Source: Pelagibius sp048268885 (GTDB lineage: Bacteria; Pseudomonadota; Alphaproteobacteria; Kiloniellales; Kiloniellaceae). From it: DNA of 64,000 nucleotides. Position 1 is the first letter of the stretch. The number at the start of each line of letters is the position of its first letter. The translations under genes and the position numbers were made by a program. Below are positions 48,300-56,503 of this stretch, one piece after another. A model generated the notes under the pieces. That model had not been told where the DNA came from and did not search any database. It worked only from the letters and a program-made list of their open reading frames with translations. The stretch is taken from contig JBLWUP010000003.1 of NCBI GenBank assembly GCA_048268885.1, positions 185,644-249,643 of the forward strand. Direction: 5' to 3'.

Positions 48300-49235
48300 A
48301 TGGCTTCCGAAACCGATCTTGCGGCGATGGACTGGGACGACCTCAAGGTCCTGAACGCCGCCGCCGAATGCCTCAGCCTGTCCGGCGCGGCGCGGCGTCT
48401 CGGCATCAGCCAGCCGAAGGCGAGCCGGCGCCTGCGCGGCCTGGAGGAGGCGCTGGGCGTCCGGCTGTTCGACCGTCTGCCCAGCGGGTTGGCGCCGACG
48501 CCGGCCGGGCAGCGCCTGATCCCGCTGGTGGCCGAGATGGCGAAGGCCGCCGATGCGGTGGCGCGGCTGCGCCCGGCCCTGCCGGAAGAGGCCCGGGGCA
48601 CGGTGCGGATTTCGGCCATGGAAACGGTCTCGCGCTTTCTCACGCAGCGGATGGACCGACTGTTCGCCGCGGCGCCGGGGGTCGAGATCGAGATCCTGCC
48701 GGCCCATGCCGACGTGAACCTCTGGCGCCGCGAAGCCGACCTGCAGGTGCGCGAGTGCCTGCCGGAGGGCGCCGATCTGGTGGTCCGCCGGCTGGCAGAC
48801 GTGGCCTATGCCGTCTACGGCGCGGCGGATCTGGTGGCCCGGCAACCCGCGGCGAAAACCGAGGCGCGCTACCGGGACTGCGACTGGATTGGTTTCAGCG
48901 AGGACCGGCTGTTCTTCCCGCTGCAGAAGAAGTGGCTCGACGCGCGCTTGGCGCGGCCGCCGCGCCTGCGTTCCACCGACATGGATGTGGTCCTGGAAGC
49001 CCTGGCGGGCGGCATCGGCCTGGCGGTGGTGCCCTGCTGCCTGGCCGACAACGATCCGCGGCTCGTGCGGCTGACGCCGCCGATCCCGGGCATCTGCCGG
49101 CCTCAGCATCTGCTGAGCCACCGCGACATGCTGCGCGAGCCGGCGGTGCGCGCCATCGCCGATGCCCTGCAACAGCTCTTCAAGGCCGAGCGGCGCTGTC
49201 TCGCCGGGGAGAGCGTGCCGGTCGCAGCGGAGTAA
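48300..49235 (+). CDS. LysR-family transcription regulator
   Basis: A 311-residue regulator. The winged helix-turn-helix at about 8-70 (LKVLNAAAECLSLSGAARRL, SQPKASRRLRGLEEALGVRL) is followed by a periplasmic-binding-like effector domain (VRISAMETVSRFL, GIGLAVVPCCLAD). ATG at 48300 follows GGAGG. It is transcribed away from the EamA transporter and likely regulates it and itself through the shared AT-rich region. Effector unknown. Confidence 0.92.
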   Translation: MASETDLAAMDWDDLKVLNAAAECLSLSGAARRLGISQPKASRRLRGLEEALGVRLFDRLPSGLAPTPAGQRLIPLVAEMAKAADAVARLRPALPEEARGTVRISAMETVSRFLTQRMDRLFAAAPGVEIEILPAHADVNLWRREADLQVRECLPEGADLVVRRLADVAYAVYGAADLVARQPAAKTEARYRDCDWIGFSEDRLFFPLQKKWLDARLARPPRLRSTDMDVVLEALAGGIGLAVVPCCLADNDPRLVRLTPPIPGICRPQHLLSHRDMLREPAVRAIADALQQLFKAERRCLAGESVPVAAE

Positions 49236-49266
49236 GGGAGCCTCCCGCGCGCTCGCGGGAAAGGGG

Positions 49267-49878
49267 CTAGCGGCTGGCGATGGCCGCCGCGGCGCCGGCC
49301 ATGACCCCGGCGCTGACGCGGTTGGCGGCGCGCACCGCGCGCGGCGAGCGCAGGACCCGGCGCGCCTGCACGGCGAGCCCGGCCCAGACCAGGTCGATGA
49401 CCGCGAGGACCGCGAGCATGGTCGCGACAAGCTCCAGCCAGCCGACCAGGGTCACCGCCGTCAGGTCGACGATGGCGGGCAGCAGGGCCAGGTAGAACAC
49501 CATGATCTTCGGGTTGCCGAGGGTGACCGCCATGCCGGCGGCGAACATTTTGCCGGCCGAGCGCGCGCGCGGCAGCGCGCTGTCGTCGATCTCCGCCGGG
49601 GCGGTCCACATGCGCCACGCGAGATAGACCAGGTAGGCGACGCCGAGATACTTGATGACGGTGAACAGCAGCTGGAGGCTCTCGGCGATGGCGGCCAGGC
49701 CCCAGACGGCGAACGACAGCCAGATCGCCTCGCCGATCCACATGGCGGCCAGGAAGGGCAGCACGCCGTGCCAGCCGCCTGTCACCACGCGGGCGACCAG
49801 GGCCGCGATGCTGGGACCGGGCGAGCCGGCCGCGACCAGCAGCGCGCCGGCGAAGATCAGAAGCGAGGTGAGTTCCAA
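49267..49878 (-). CDS. LysE/RhtB-family amino-acid exporter
   Basis: A 203-residue protein with six membrane segments. The family signature SPGPSIAALVARVVTGGWHG is near 19-38, then YLVYLAWRMW near 80 and TLGNPKIMVFYLALLPAIVD near 120. Such proteins export lysine, homoserine or threonine-like amino acids. It is convergent with the LysR gene and not in an operon. To its upstream side begins a lower-GC region. Confidence 0.9.
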   Translation of the reverse strand: MELTSLLIFAGALLVAAGSPGPSIAALVARVVTGGWHGVLPFLAAMWIGEAIWLSFAVWGLAAIAESLQLLFTVIKYLGVAYLVYLAWRMWTAPAEIDDSALPRARSAGKMFAAGMAVTLGNPKIMVFYLALLPAIVDLTAVTLVGWLELVATMLAVLAVIDLVWAGLAVQARRVLRSPRAVRAANRVSAGVMAGAAAAIASR

Positions 49879-50256
49879 GTTCAGCGTTCTCCGTCGTGGG
49901 ATCTCGGAGAATAGGGACTGGGGCCAATTGGCGGCAATCCGATTCTTGTCCGACCGGCGTCATAACCGCGATGCGCGCCGCGGCCCGTATTCAGTGCCGC
50001 TGCTGGAAAGAAACCACCCTCTTCAGAATGTCTCGGAATGTCCGCTCTCAACTGGATTTGAGACGAGGTGGTCCCTCCACCGACTGTCTCCAATGTGCCA
50101 GGTGCCGACATCTGGGGCCGATCCGCAGCACATTCGTCTTGCGCTCGAAAGCAGGCTCCATCGCCTTGTCCGAGTGAAGTCAGGAACCCGTCTTGAACAC
50201 GCAACTCACAAACGAGCCGACAGCACGGCAGTTATCAAGCAGATCAGGGCCCGATG
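49879..50256. other. Lower-GC intergenic region at the island border
   Basis: About 380 bases between the exporter start and the end of the amidohydrolase gene. The composition shifts to lower GC here. Two GAATGTC repeats occur near 50025-50042. I see no gene, RNA or attachment site. Confidence 0.4.
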
Positions 50257-51888
50257 CTAGTGCAAGTGCGGTTGCGAACCGGGAATACCGCCACCGAAAT
50301 CAATCGGCGCAACATAGAACTGCTTTGTCCAGCTTTCGACGTTGAGCGGTTCGAATCTGCCACTCTTCTGCGGTTCGAATCGAATAGGTTGACCCGCATC
50401 GAATGCAGGCAAGGGTTCGGAATCCTTCATGACCACGATGCCGTTGACAATCACATGGGGAATGCCGGTCGAAGGCAGCGTTCCTTGTTCATAGGTGGCA
50501 TTGTCGGTCACAGTTTGCGGATCGAAAATGGTGATATCGGCTACCATGCCTTCTTGTATGCGGCCACGCACCTTCATGGCATTCAGGCCCATGGCACCCA
50601 GAGGCTTGGCGTAGTTGTAGCTGGTCATGGCTACCGCCTGCATCAAAGGGATGTTGTTCTCTCGGGCGATGCGCAGAACCTTGGCGAATGAACCTGCGAA
50701 ACGTGGATGGGTATTTGGAAACTCTTCGTACGGGGTATCCCATTTCAGATTGTCATCCGGCAGAAGCGGCATTCCATCGCTGCCGATGGCAACGCCAGGC
50801 AGCCGCACCCAGTCAATGATCGCCTCTTCGGGCATCTTATAGACCAGCACCGGACGGACCGGCTGAGTCTTCAGCATTTCTGCCCGCGACTGCTCGGTGT
50901 AGAACTCCCCGGTTTCCACATCCTGCACTGTGTCTTCGTATCTGTGCCCCAATGCCTTGACCCACACTTCGGGTTCAAGGAACACGGCATTCAGCGCGGT
51001 TGATCCAGCCGCATAGGGATAAATTTCGCCCCACACGTTGTAGCCACGCTTACGCATGCCAACCAACAGTTCCTGAACCATGTTGTAGCCGGGATTGTTG
51101 TAGTGCACCGCTATTGCAGGTGTACCCAAGGCCGCAGCATTGGCCAGCATTTCCTGGATACCCAGCACCTCTTCGACATCGCCGCCAGGTGTCAGTCTGA
51201 AGTGCATGCCGATCTGGCGGCCATAGAGCCCGGCAAGCTTTTGAAGCTCGTAAATCTCTCGGGATGACACTCCTTCGCGCATATAACCGACAGTAGATCC
51301 GATGCCGATGCCGCCTTGGCGCAGCCCTTCATCGATGATCTTCAGAATCTGGTTGCCCTGCTCAAGCGTGGGCCGGCTTGCAGACCACCCATCGTTCTTG
51401 CGGCTGTTGAGGGCATCTGGCGTGTAGAGGTACTTCCAGTCGTCGAAACCGTCCAGGACAGCGGCGCGGGCGAACTCCTGCGATACAGAAATGCCGAAAT
51501 TTATCGGACTTTTGCCCTCGCGGCGCTCGTACCACTCACCCACTTTCTCACCAAAAGCACCCACCTCCAGATCCATGATGGTGGTCCTTCCATCGCGCAC
51601 CATCAGGCGATAAGCATAGGCCTCCATGCAGTGCTGGTGACCGTCGATGAAGCCGGGAGCCACAACGAGGCCTTGCGCATCGATGGTCTCTTTGCCGGTT
51701 ATCGGCAGATCGGTGACTATGGCAATCCGTCCGTCGGCGATGCCGACATTGGCGACAGCGTCGTAGTTTGTTTCGGGATCCATCACCCGTCCCCCGACTA
51801 TAGCGACGTCGTAGCTCTGGGACGATGCGGTGCCGGGCAACAATGTGGCCAGCGCAAACAGAGCCGACAACAACGAAAGACGGTCCAT
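50257..51888 (-). CDS. Secreted amidohydrolase of the N-acyl-D-amino-acid deacylase type
   Basis: A 543-residue metal-dependent hydrolase with a signal peptide (about 1-24, ending GTASSQ). The N-terminal composite domain YDVAIVGGRVMDPET leads to the metal motif VAPGFIDGHQH near 80. GIGSTVGYMREGVSSREIY near 200 and a late Asp (AIGSDGMPLLPDD) fit the D-aminoacylase branch. Its periplasmic location is unusual for a standard deacylase; the substrate is unknown. Base composition looks lower-GC than the core genes, suggesting transfer together with the recombinase nearby. Confidence 0.85.
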   Translation of the reverse strand: MDRLSLLSALFALATLLPGTASSQSYDVAIVGGRVMDPETNYDAVANVGIADGRIAIVTDLPITGKETIDAQGLVVAPGFIDGHQHCMEAYAYRLMVRDGRTTIMDLEVGAFGEKVGEWYERREGKSPINFGISVSQEFARAAVLDGFDDWKYLYTPDALNSRKNDGWSASRPTLEQGNQILKIIDEGLRQGGIGIGSTVGYMREGVSSREIYELQKLAGLYGRQIGMHFRLTPGGDVEEVLGIQEMLANAAALGTPAIAVHYNNPGYNMVQELLVGMRKRGYNVWGEIYPYAAGSTALNAVFLEPEVWVKALGHRYEDTVQDVETGEFYTEQSRAEMLKTQPVRPVLVYKMPEEAIIDWVRLPGVAIGSDGMPLLPDDNLKWDTPYEEFPNTHPRFAGSFAKVLRIARENNIPLMQAVAMTSYNYAKPLGAMGLNAMKVRGRIQEGMVADITIFDPQTVTDNATYEQGTLPSTGIPHVIVNGIVVMKDSEPLPAFDAGQPIRFEPQKSGRFEPLNVESWTKQFYVAPIDFGGGIPGSQPHLH

Positions 51889-52172
51889 GGAAGCCCTCCT
51901 GTTAGGTTGTTTCCTGCAACTACCGGGCAGCTATTCCCCATGTGTAGAGCTACATCTACGTGACGCCAATAGGCGGCCCATTGATTTAGATCACTACAGC
52001 TGTGGATTCTTGCAGCCGACCCAGTAGCCATGTTCCGGAATGGGTCAACATGAGACATGGCCTCGCTGGCGCCTGGGTTCTAAATATCTAAAATGATTTG
52101 AAAGCTGACATCTCCAAGATCAGCGATCAGACCGGTGTCATCCTTGCGCTCCTTCAAATGAAGGAGGCAACC

Positions 52173-52799
52173 ATGTTTGAATTCCACGATTCAGAACCAG
52201 CCACCACCAAGCGTCCCTGGAACAAAGGCAAACTTATCGGCGCCAAGCCACCTCTCCAGCCGAAACATGTCTGGGCGATCCGGACGCGCTTGCAGCTTGC
52301 CGACCTACTCCGTGACCTGGCTCTCATTAATCTCGCTGTGGACAGCAAGCGCCGAGCCTGTGACCTGGTACGGCTCCAGGTCGAGGACATAGCGTCTCAC
52401 GGCTACGCCGCCCAGCGCGCTACCGTCCAACAGAGAAAGACTGGCCGACCCGTCCGGTTCGAAATCACCGAGCAAACCCGAGACGCAGTAGATGCCTATC
52501 TGGCGTCGACCAAGAAGAAATCCGAGCAATGGCTGTTTCCTGGTCGTCGCGGCAAACCAATGACCACCCGCCAGTATGCCCGTCTATTGGATCACTGGCT
52601 CGCGGAGATCGGTCTGGAGCCGGCTCTCTTTGGTACCCATTCCCTTAGAAGGACCAAGGCAACTCTGATCTACCGGCGGACCGGCAATCTCCGGGCCATC
52701 CAGCTCCTGCTTGGCCATGCCAAAATTGAGAGCACCGTCCGCTACTTAGGTGTGGAGATCGATGACGCTCTCGCTATTGCCGAGCAGGTCGACGTCTGA
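52173..52799 (+). CDS. Minimal tyrosine recombinase
   Basis: A 208-residue protein consisting only of a tyrosine-recombinase catalytic domain. The active set is complete: Arg in DSKRRACDLVRLQVED, Lys in QRKTGRPVRFEI, H-x-x-R in GTHSLRRTKATLIYRR, then His in LLLGHAKIE and Tyr in TVRYLGVE. The N-terminal core-binding domain of phage integrases is absent, as in FimB-like recombinases. ATG at 52173 has a strong AAGGAGG site. It may have moved the surrounding low-GC island or invert a local segment. Confidence 0.9.
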   Translation: MFEFHDSEPATTKRPWNKGKLIGAKPPLQPKHVWAIRTRLQLADLLRDLALINLAVDSKRRACDLVRLQVEDIASHGYAAQRATVQQRKTGRPVRFEITEQTRDAVDAYLASTKKKSEQWLFPGRRGKPMTTRQYARLLDHWLAEIGLEPALFGTHSLRRTKATLIYRRTGNLRAIQLLLGHAKIESTVRYLGVEIDDALAIAEQVDV

Positions 52800-52805
52800 T
52801 TCCAG

Positions 52806-52829
52806 GGGCAGAGCGGAAGCGCTCTGCCC
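52806..52829 (+). terminator. Hairpin terminator after the recombinase gene
   Basis: GGGCAGAGCG and CGCTCTGCCC form a perfect 10-bp stem with a GAAG loop, 6 bases after the stop. The following tract (TATTCCC) is poor in T, so termination may be partial. Confidence 0.6.
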
Positions 52830-52865
52830 TATTCCCAAGGTCCGGGACGTGCCAGAAGCAGACGT

Positions 52866-53114
52866 CTATGTATGGCTACCGCGGAACCAAGGCGTCGCCA
52901 CTATGAATTTTTCTGCATCTGCTGGAGAAGCGAACGGACCGACCAACCTTCCGGAATGCCTGTTCTTGAACGTAGTCCCTTCGACCCATTCCTGCTCATC
53001 GGTATATGTTTCACCGTTGCGGAACTCCAGCATGTCGGCAGCTCGTTTTCCGTCCTCGCTGTAGAGCTTGAAGGCGCTTCGGTATTCTTGCCCTTGTATC
53101 GGGGACTTGCTCAT
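52866..53114 (-). CDS. Small hypothetical protein
   Basis: An 82-residue soluble protein starting MSKSPIQGQEYRSAFKLYSE. It is beta-rich, with TTFKNRHSGRLVGPFASPAD near the end. It has no signal peptide or membrane segment. The start at 53114 has GAGG ahead. I do not recognise the family. It is the second of two small leftward genes with 61 bases between them, and lies convergent with the recombinase gene at the island border. Confidence 0.65.
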   Translation of the reverse strand: MSKSPIQGQEYRSAFKLYSEDGKRAADMLEFRNGETYTDEQEWVEGTTFKNRHSGRLVGPFASPADAEKFIVATPWFRGSHT

Positions 53115-53175
53115 TCGCCGCCTCACATTAGGTGCTCGCCACGGACACCTCCCCATCTTCGGCAAGCCGCTGGGG

Positions 53176-53415
53176 CTAGGACTGGTCTTTCTTCTTCTTC
53201 TTCAGCTCGTCGCTTAGGCGTTCCTGGAACTTGCCGCCGTCGGTGCGGGTCGCCAGGAACTGGCGCACGGCCTCGCCCGCGGACTCCCGGTCGTAGGGCT
53301 CCCAGCCGCCGACTTTGGTCAGGAAGTGGTCGAGGGCCGAGGGGTCGATGCGCCCGCGCAGCTGGGACAGCTGACGCAGCAAAGCGCGGCGGGGATCGTC
53401 TGGCTGGTCGGCCAT
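53176..53415 (-). CDS. Small charged hypothetical protein
   Basis: A 79-residue helical, highly charged protein (MADQPDDPRRALLRQLSQL) ending in a Lys run (LKKKKKDQS). No signal peptide, no known motif. The start at 53415 is chosen over an upstream ATG at 53478 because the extension is Arg/Cys-rich and unlikely. The sequence RIDPSALDHFLTKVGGWEPY may form a small helical fold. Function unknown. Confidence 0.6.
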   Translation of the reverse strand: MADQPDDPRRALLRQLSQLRGRIDPSALDHFLTKVGGWEPYDRESAGEAVRQFLATRTDGGKFQERLSDELKKKKKDQS

Positions 53416-53727
53416 CTCAAGAAACACCTGCTGTCGAAGCCGGGGGCGGGCGGTCCCGCACCCCTTTTTTGTCACCAAGGGACTGTGTCAGCATATCCGG
53501 GCAAGCTGTAAACTTTGGTTAAAGTTTCCGGCGGTCAAAGAGGCGGATTCCCTAGGGAATGCGGGGCCTCTGTCTTGCCTGGCGCCGGGCGGGGTGGTAG
53601 AAAAAACGACAATCACAAATAAAGTTTCGGCGATTTCAGTTGGTTAGGTCTTTCGGTGGGCGTTCTGCCGCCGCCGGCCATCAAGCCATGGTCGCCAGTG
53701 AACTGATTTAAGGGCGTTAACCGGAAT
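53416..53727. other. Divergent intergenic region with a palindrome
   Basis: About 310 bases between a small leftward gene and a rightward membrane-protein gene. It contains the perfect 14-base palindrome ATTCCCTAGGGAAT at 53547-53560 and an AT-rich patch near 53600-53640 that may hold the rightward promoter. No RNA gene was seen. Confidence 0.45.
53547..53560. promoter_or_regulatory. 14-base palindrome, candidate operator
   Basis: ATTCCCTAGGGAAT is perfectly symmetric and lies between divergent genes. The regulator is unknown. Confidence 0.4.
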
Positions 53728-54456
53728 ATGTCTCTCGGCCTTCATGAAAATCGACAGCGCCGCCGCCGGCGGTTCTGGTGGGGCGTGACCAAATGGTCGC
53801 TGGCGCTGGCGCTGATCATCGCCGCCGGCGTCTACTCCTACCGCTTCGGCTCGCAGCTCGCCCGCCACGAGGTGGTGAAGGCCGAAGCGCGCATCGCCGA
53901 GCTGACCACCGAGGTCGAAGGCCTCCAGCAGCAGAGCGCGGCGCTGGCCACCGACCTCGCCAAGGCGCGGGAAACCGTCGCCGGCTGGGAGGCGCGCTAC
54001 CAGCGCGAGGTGCCGACCGGCTTCGTGCGGGAGATGATGCAGCTGGTGCAGCAGAAGCTGGAGGCCGGCGCCGACGAGGAGCGCTTGGCCTTCCTCGTGT
54101 CCGCCGCCGACAAGCCGCGGGTCTGCGACGACGAGCCGGAGACCAAGCGCTTCATCGTGACCACCGAGCTGCAGGGCGGCGCGAACGACGCCGTCAGCTT
54201 CGGCGAGCGTTCCATCACCGTCACGGCACAGGGCGAGGCGGCGCGCGATTCCAACGGCAATCTGGAAGCCTGGTACGACCCGGAAAAGCCGCTCACCGTC
54301 ACCTTCACCCACCTGGGCGGCAAGACGGTCGCCGCCGAAGGGCCTCTGCCGCTGCACTACTCCGTGGTGGCCGGTGACGACGAGTTCCGCTTCACCGCAC
54401 TGCCCGGCGCGCGCGGTTTCCTGACGGTCACCGCCGACCGCTGCGACTACCCTTAA
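53728..54456 (+). CDS. Membrane-anchored coiled-coil hypothetical protein
   Basis: A 242-residue protein. An Arg-rich N-terminus and one membrane segment (WSLALALIIAAGVYSYRFG, about 23-41) place the rest in the periplasm. A coiled coil follows at about 50-90 (ARIAELTTEVEGLQQQSAAL). A beta-rich C-terminal domain has two Cys (RVCDDEPET, ADRCDYP) likely to be disulfide-bonded. The layout resembles other single-pass envelope proteins of unknown function. Single gene followed by a palindromic repeat. Confidence 0.75.
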   Translation: MSLGLHENRQRRRRRFWWGVTKWSLALALIIAAGVYSYRFGSQLARHEVVKAEARIAELTTEVEGLQQQSAALATDLAKARETVAGWEARYQREVPTGFVREMMQLVQQKLEAGADEERLAFLVSAADKPRVCDDEPETKRFIVTTELQGGANDAVSFGERSITVTAQGEAARDSNGNLEAWYDPEKPLTVTFTHLGGKTVAAEGPLPLHYSVVAGDDEFRFTALPGARGFLTVTADRCDYP

Positions 54457-54501
54457 GGCGGTTTTTGACCTTTTCCCAAACCCCTGCCGTCCACCCGCGT
54501 T

Positions 54502-54632
54502 GTCGTCCCGGCACTTGTTGCCGGGACCCATTGCCCTAACCGCCCGCGCTTGTGGCTGGCGTCAACATAAGCGCGGCAGGACATCGCCATGCGCTGACGC
54601 CAATGGACCCCGGGGACAAGCCCAGGGGTGAC
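54502..54632. repeat. Palindromic intergenic repeat, second copy of type B
   Basis: The left arm (CCCGGCACTTGTTGCCGGG) is identical to the copy at 34951. The right arm (CCCCGGGGACAAGCCCAGGGG) has a few changes. The spacer is unrelated. It lies between convergent gene ends. Confidence 0.85.
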
Positions 54633-54671
54633 GGCGGTATCTGTAAGTGATAGTGGAACCTGCCTTCGTGC

Positions 54672-56354
54672 CTACTTGGTCTGGGCCTGGGCCTTGGCCC
54701 GCAGGCCGCTGAGGGTCGCCACGGGCGTGATCGCCTCGGGGTCCGTGCGCAGTTCGATCAGGGCCGGCTTGCCCGATGCCTCGGCGCGGGCGAAAGCCGC
54801 CGCGAAGTCCGCATCGCTTTCCACCACCTCGCCGTGGGCGCCATAGGCGCGCGCCAGGGCGGCGAAGTCCGGGTTCACCAGGTCGGTGGCGCTGACGCGG
54901 GCCGGGTAGTGGTTCTCCTGGTGCATGCGGATGGTGCCCAGCATGCCGTTGTTGAACACCAGCACGATGATGTTCAGGCCGTACTGCACGGCCGTCGCCA
55001 GTTCCTGGCCGTGCATCTGGAAGCAGCCGTCGCCGGCAAAGCAGATTACCGGCCGGTCGGGGTGGACCGCCTTGGCCGCGACCGCCGCCGGCAGGCCGTA
55101 GCCCATGGAGCCTGACGTCGGCGCGAGCTGGCTGCGGAACTCGCGGAAGCGGTAGAAGCGGTGGACCCAGCCGGTGTAGTTGCCCGCGCCGTTGGTGATG
55201 ATCGCCTCCGGCGGCAGGGTCTCGCGCAGCCAGTCCATCACCTTGCCCAGCTGCAGCTTCCCGGGGATCTCGGTCGGCGTGTTGTGCGCCAGGTAGTCGG
55301 CCCGGGCCGAGGCGGCCCAGTCCTGCCAGGCGTGCCCTTCCAGCGGCGCCATCTCGCCCAGCGCGCGCACGAAGGCCGCGTTGCCGGCCTGGATCGCCAG
55401 GTCGGGGCGGTAGACGCGGCCCAGTTCCTCGGGATCCGGGTAGACGTGGACCAGCGGCTGGTCCGGGTTGGGGATTTTCATCAGGCTGTAGCCGCTGCTG
55501 GTCATCTCGCCGAAGCGCGAGCCCAGCAGGACCAGCAGGTCGGTCTCCCGCACCCGGGCCGCCAGCTTGGGGTCGATGCCGATGCCGACCTGCCCGACGT
55601 AGCTCTCGTGGGTGTTGTCGAAGTAGTCCTGGCAGCGGAAGGAGGCGGCGACCGGCAGCTTGTTGGCGCCGGCGTAGGCCTCCAGCCCGGCCTTGGCCTC
55701 GGCGCTCCAGCCGCCGCCGCCGACGATGATCAGCGGCCGCTTGGCGCGGTCGAGGCGGCGGTGCAAGTCGGCCATCAGCGCCGGGTCGGGATAACCCGTG
55801 CTGGCGTGGTAGGGCTTGGCCAGCAGCGGGGCGGCCACCGGCGTCGACAGCATGTCCTCGGGCAGCGCCAAGACCACCGGGCCGGGACGGCCGGAGGTGG
55901 CGGTGTGGAAGGCGTGGCTGACCATCTCCGGAATGCGCCGGGCGTCGTCGATCTCCGCCACCCACTTGGCCATCTGGCCGAACATGCGGCGGTAGTCGAT
56001 CTCCTGGAAGGCCTCGCGCTCGGTCATGCCGCGCCCGACCTGGCCGATGAACAGGATCATCGGCGTGGAGTCCTGGAAGGCGACATGCACGCCGGCGCTG
56101 GCGCTGGTCGCGCCGGGGCCGCGGGTCACGAAGCAGATGCCCGGCCGCCCGGTCAGCTTGCCATAGGCGTCGGCCATCATGGCCGCGCCGCCTTCCTGGC
56201 GGCAGAGGTGGTAGGTGATCTCCGGCGTGTCGTGCAGGGCGTCGAGCACCGCCAGGTAGCTCTCGCCGGGCACGCCGAAGGCGCGGTCGACGCCCTCGGC
56301 CACCAGTTGATCGACCAGGATCTTGCCGCCGTTGGCCAGGTTGCTGCTGCTCAT
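54672..56354 (-). CDS. Thiamine-diphosphate enzyme of the acetolactate synthase (IlvB-like) family
   Basis: A 560-residue ThDP-dependent enzyme. The catalytic Glu is in FGVPGESYLAVLDAL near 28. A central FAD/ADP-like domain follows, and the ThDP motif GDGCFQMHGQELATA ... NIIVLVFNNG lies near 435-470. It resembles the large subunit of acetolactate synthase or a related 2-keto-acid carboligase or decarboxylase. No small regulatory subunit is adjacent, so a catabolic role is likely. The start is uncertain among three in-frame ATG (56354, 56372, 56390); 56354 fits the family. Confidence 0.85.
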   Translation of the reverse strand: MSSSNLANGGKILVDQLVAEGVDRAFGVPGESYLAVLDALHDTPEITYHLCRQEGGAAMMADAYGKLTGRPGICFVTRGPGATSASAGVHVAFQDSTPMILFIGQVGRGMTEREAFQEIDYRRMFGQMAKWVAEIDDARRIPEMVSHAFHTATSGRPGPVVLALPEDMLSTPVAAPLLAKPYHASTGYPDPALMADLHRRLDRAKRPLIIVGGGGWSAEAKAGLEAYAGANKLPVAASFRCQDYFDNTHESYVGQVGIGIDPKLAARVRETDLLVLLGSRFGEMTSSGYSLMKIPNPDQPLVHVYPDPEELGRVYRPDLAIQAGNAAFVRALGEMAPLEGHAWQDWAASARADYLAHNTPTEIPGKLQLGKVMDWLRETLPPEAIITNGAGNYTGWVHRFYRFREFRSQLAPTSGSMGYGLPAAVAAKAVHPDRPVICFAGDGCFQMHGQELATAVQYGLNIIVLVFNNGMLGTIRMHQENHYPARVSATDLVNPDFAALARAYGAHGEVVESDADFAAAFARAEASGKPALIELRTDPEAITPVATLSGLRAKAQAQTK

Positions 56355-56503
56355 GTCGTCTCGTTCGGTCATCTCGGCTCGGTCGGTCATCTCGGGTGCG
56401 GATTGCCTGCAGACTAGAACAAGATCGGGCCGGCGCAAGGGCGGCTTTCACAGGCCGAAGCCGACGTGCTAGGTATTTCCGGCATTCCCAGAGGACCTTC
56501 GCC

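Noticed and set aside
47184..49235. A 683-residue protein ending in the LysR domain
   Set aside because: The N-terminal 370 residues are antisense to the EamA transporter; GGAGG and ATG at 48300 mark the LysR start.
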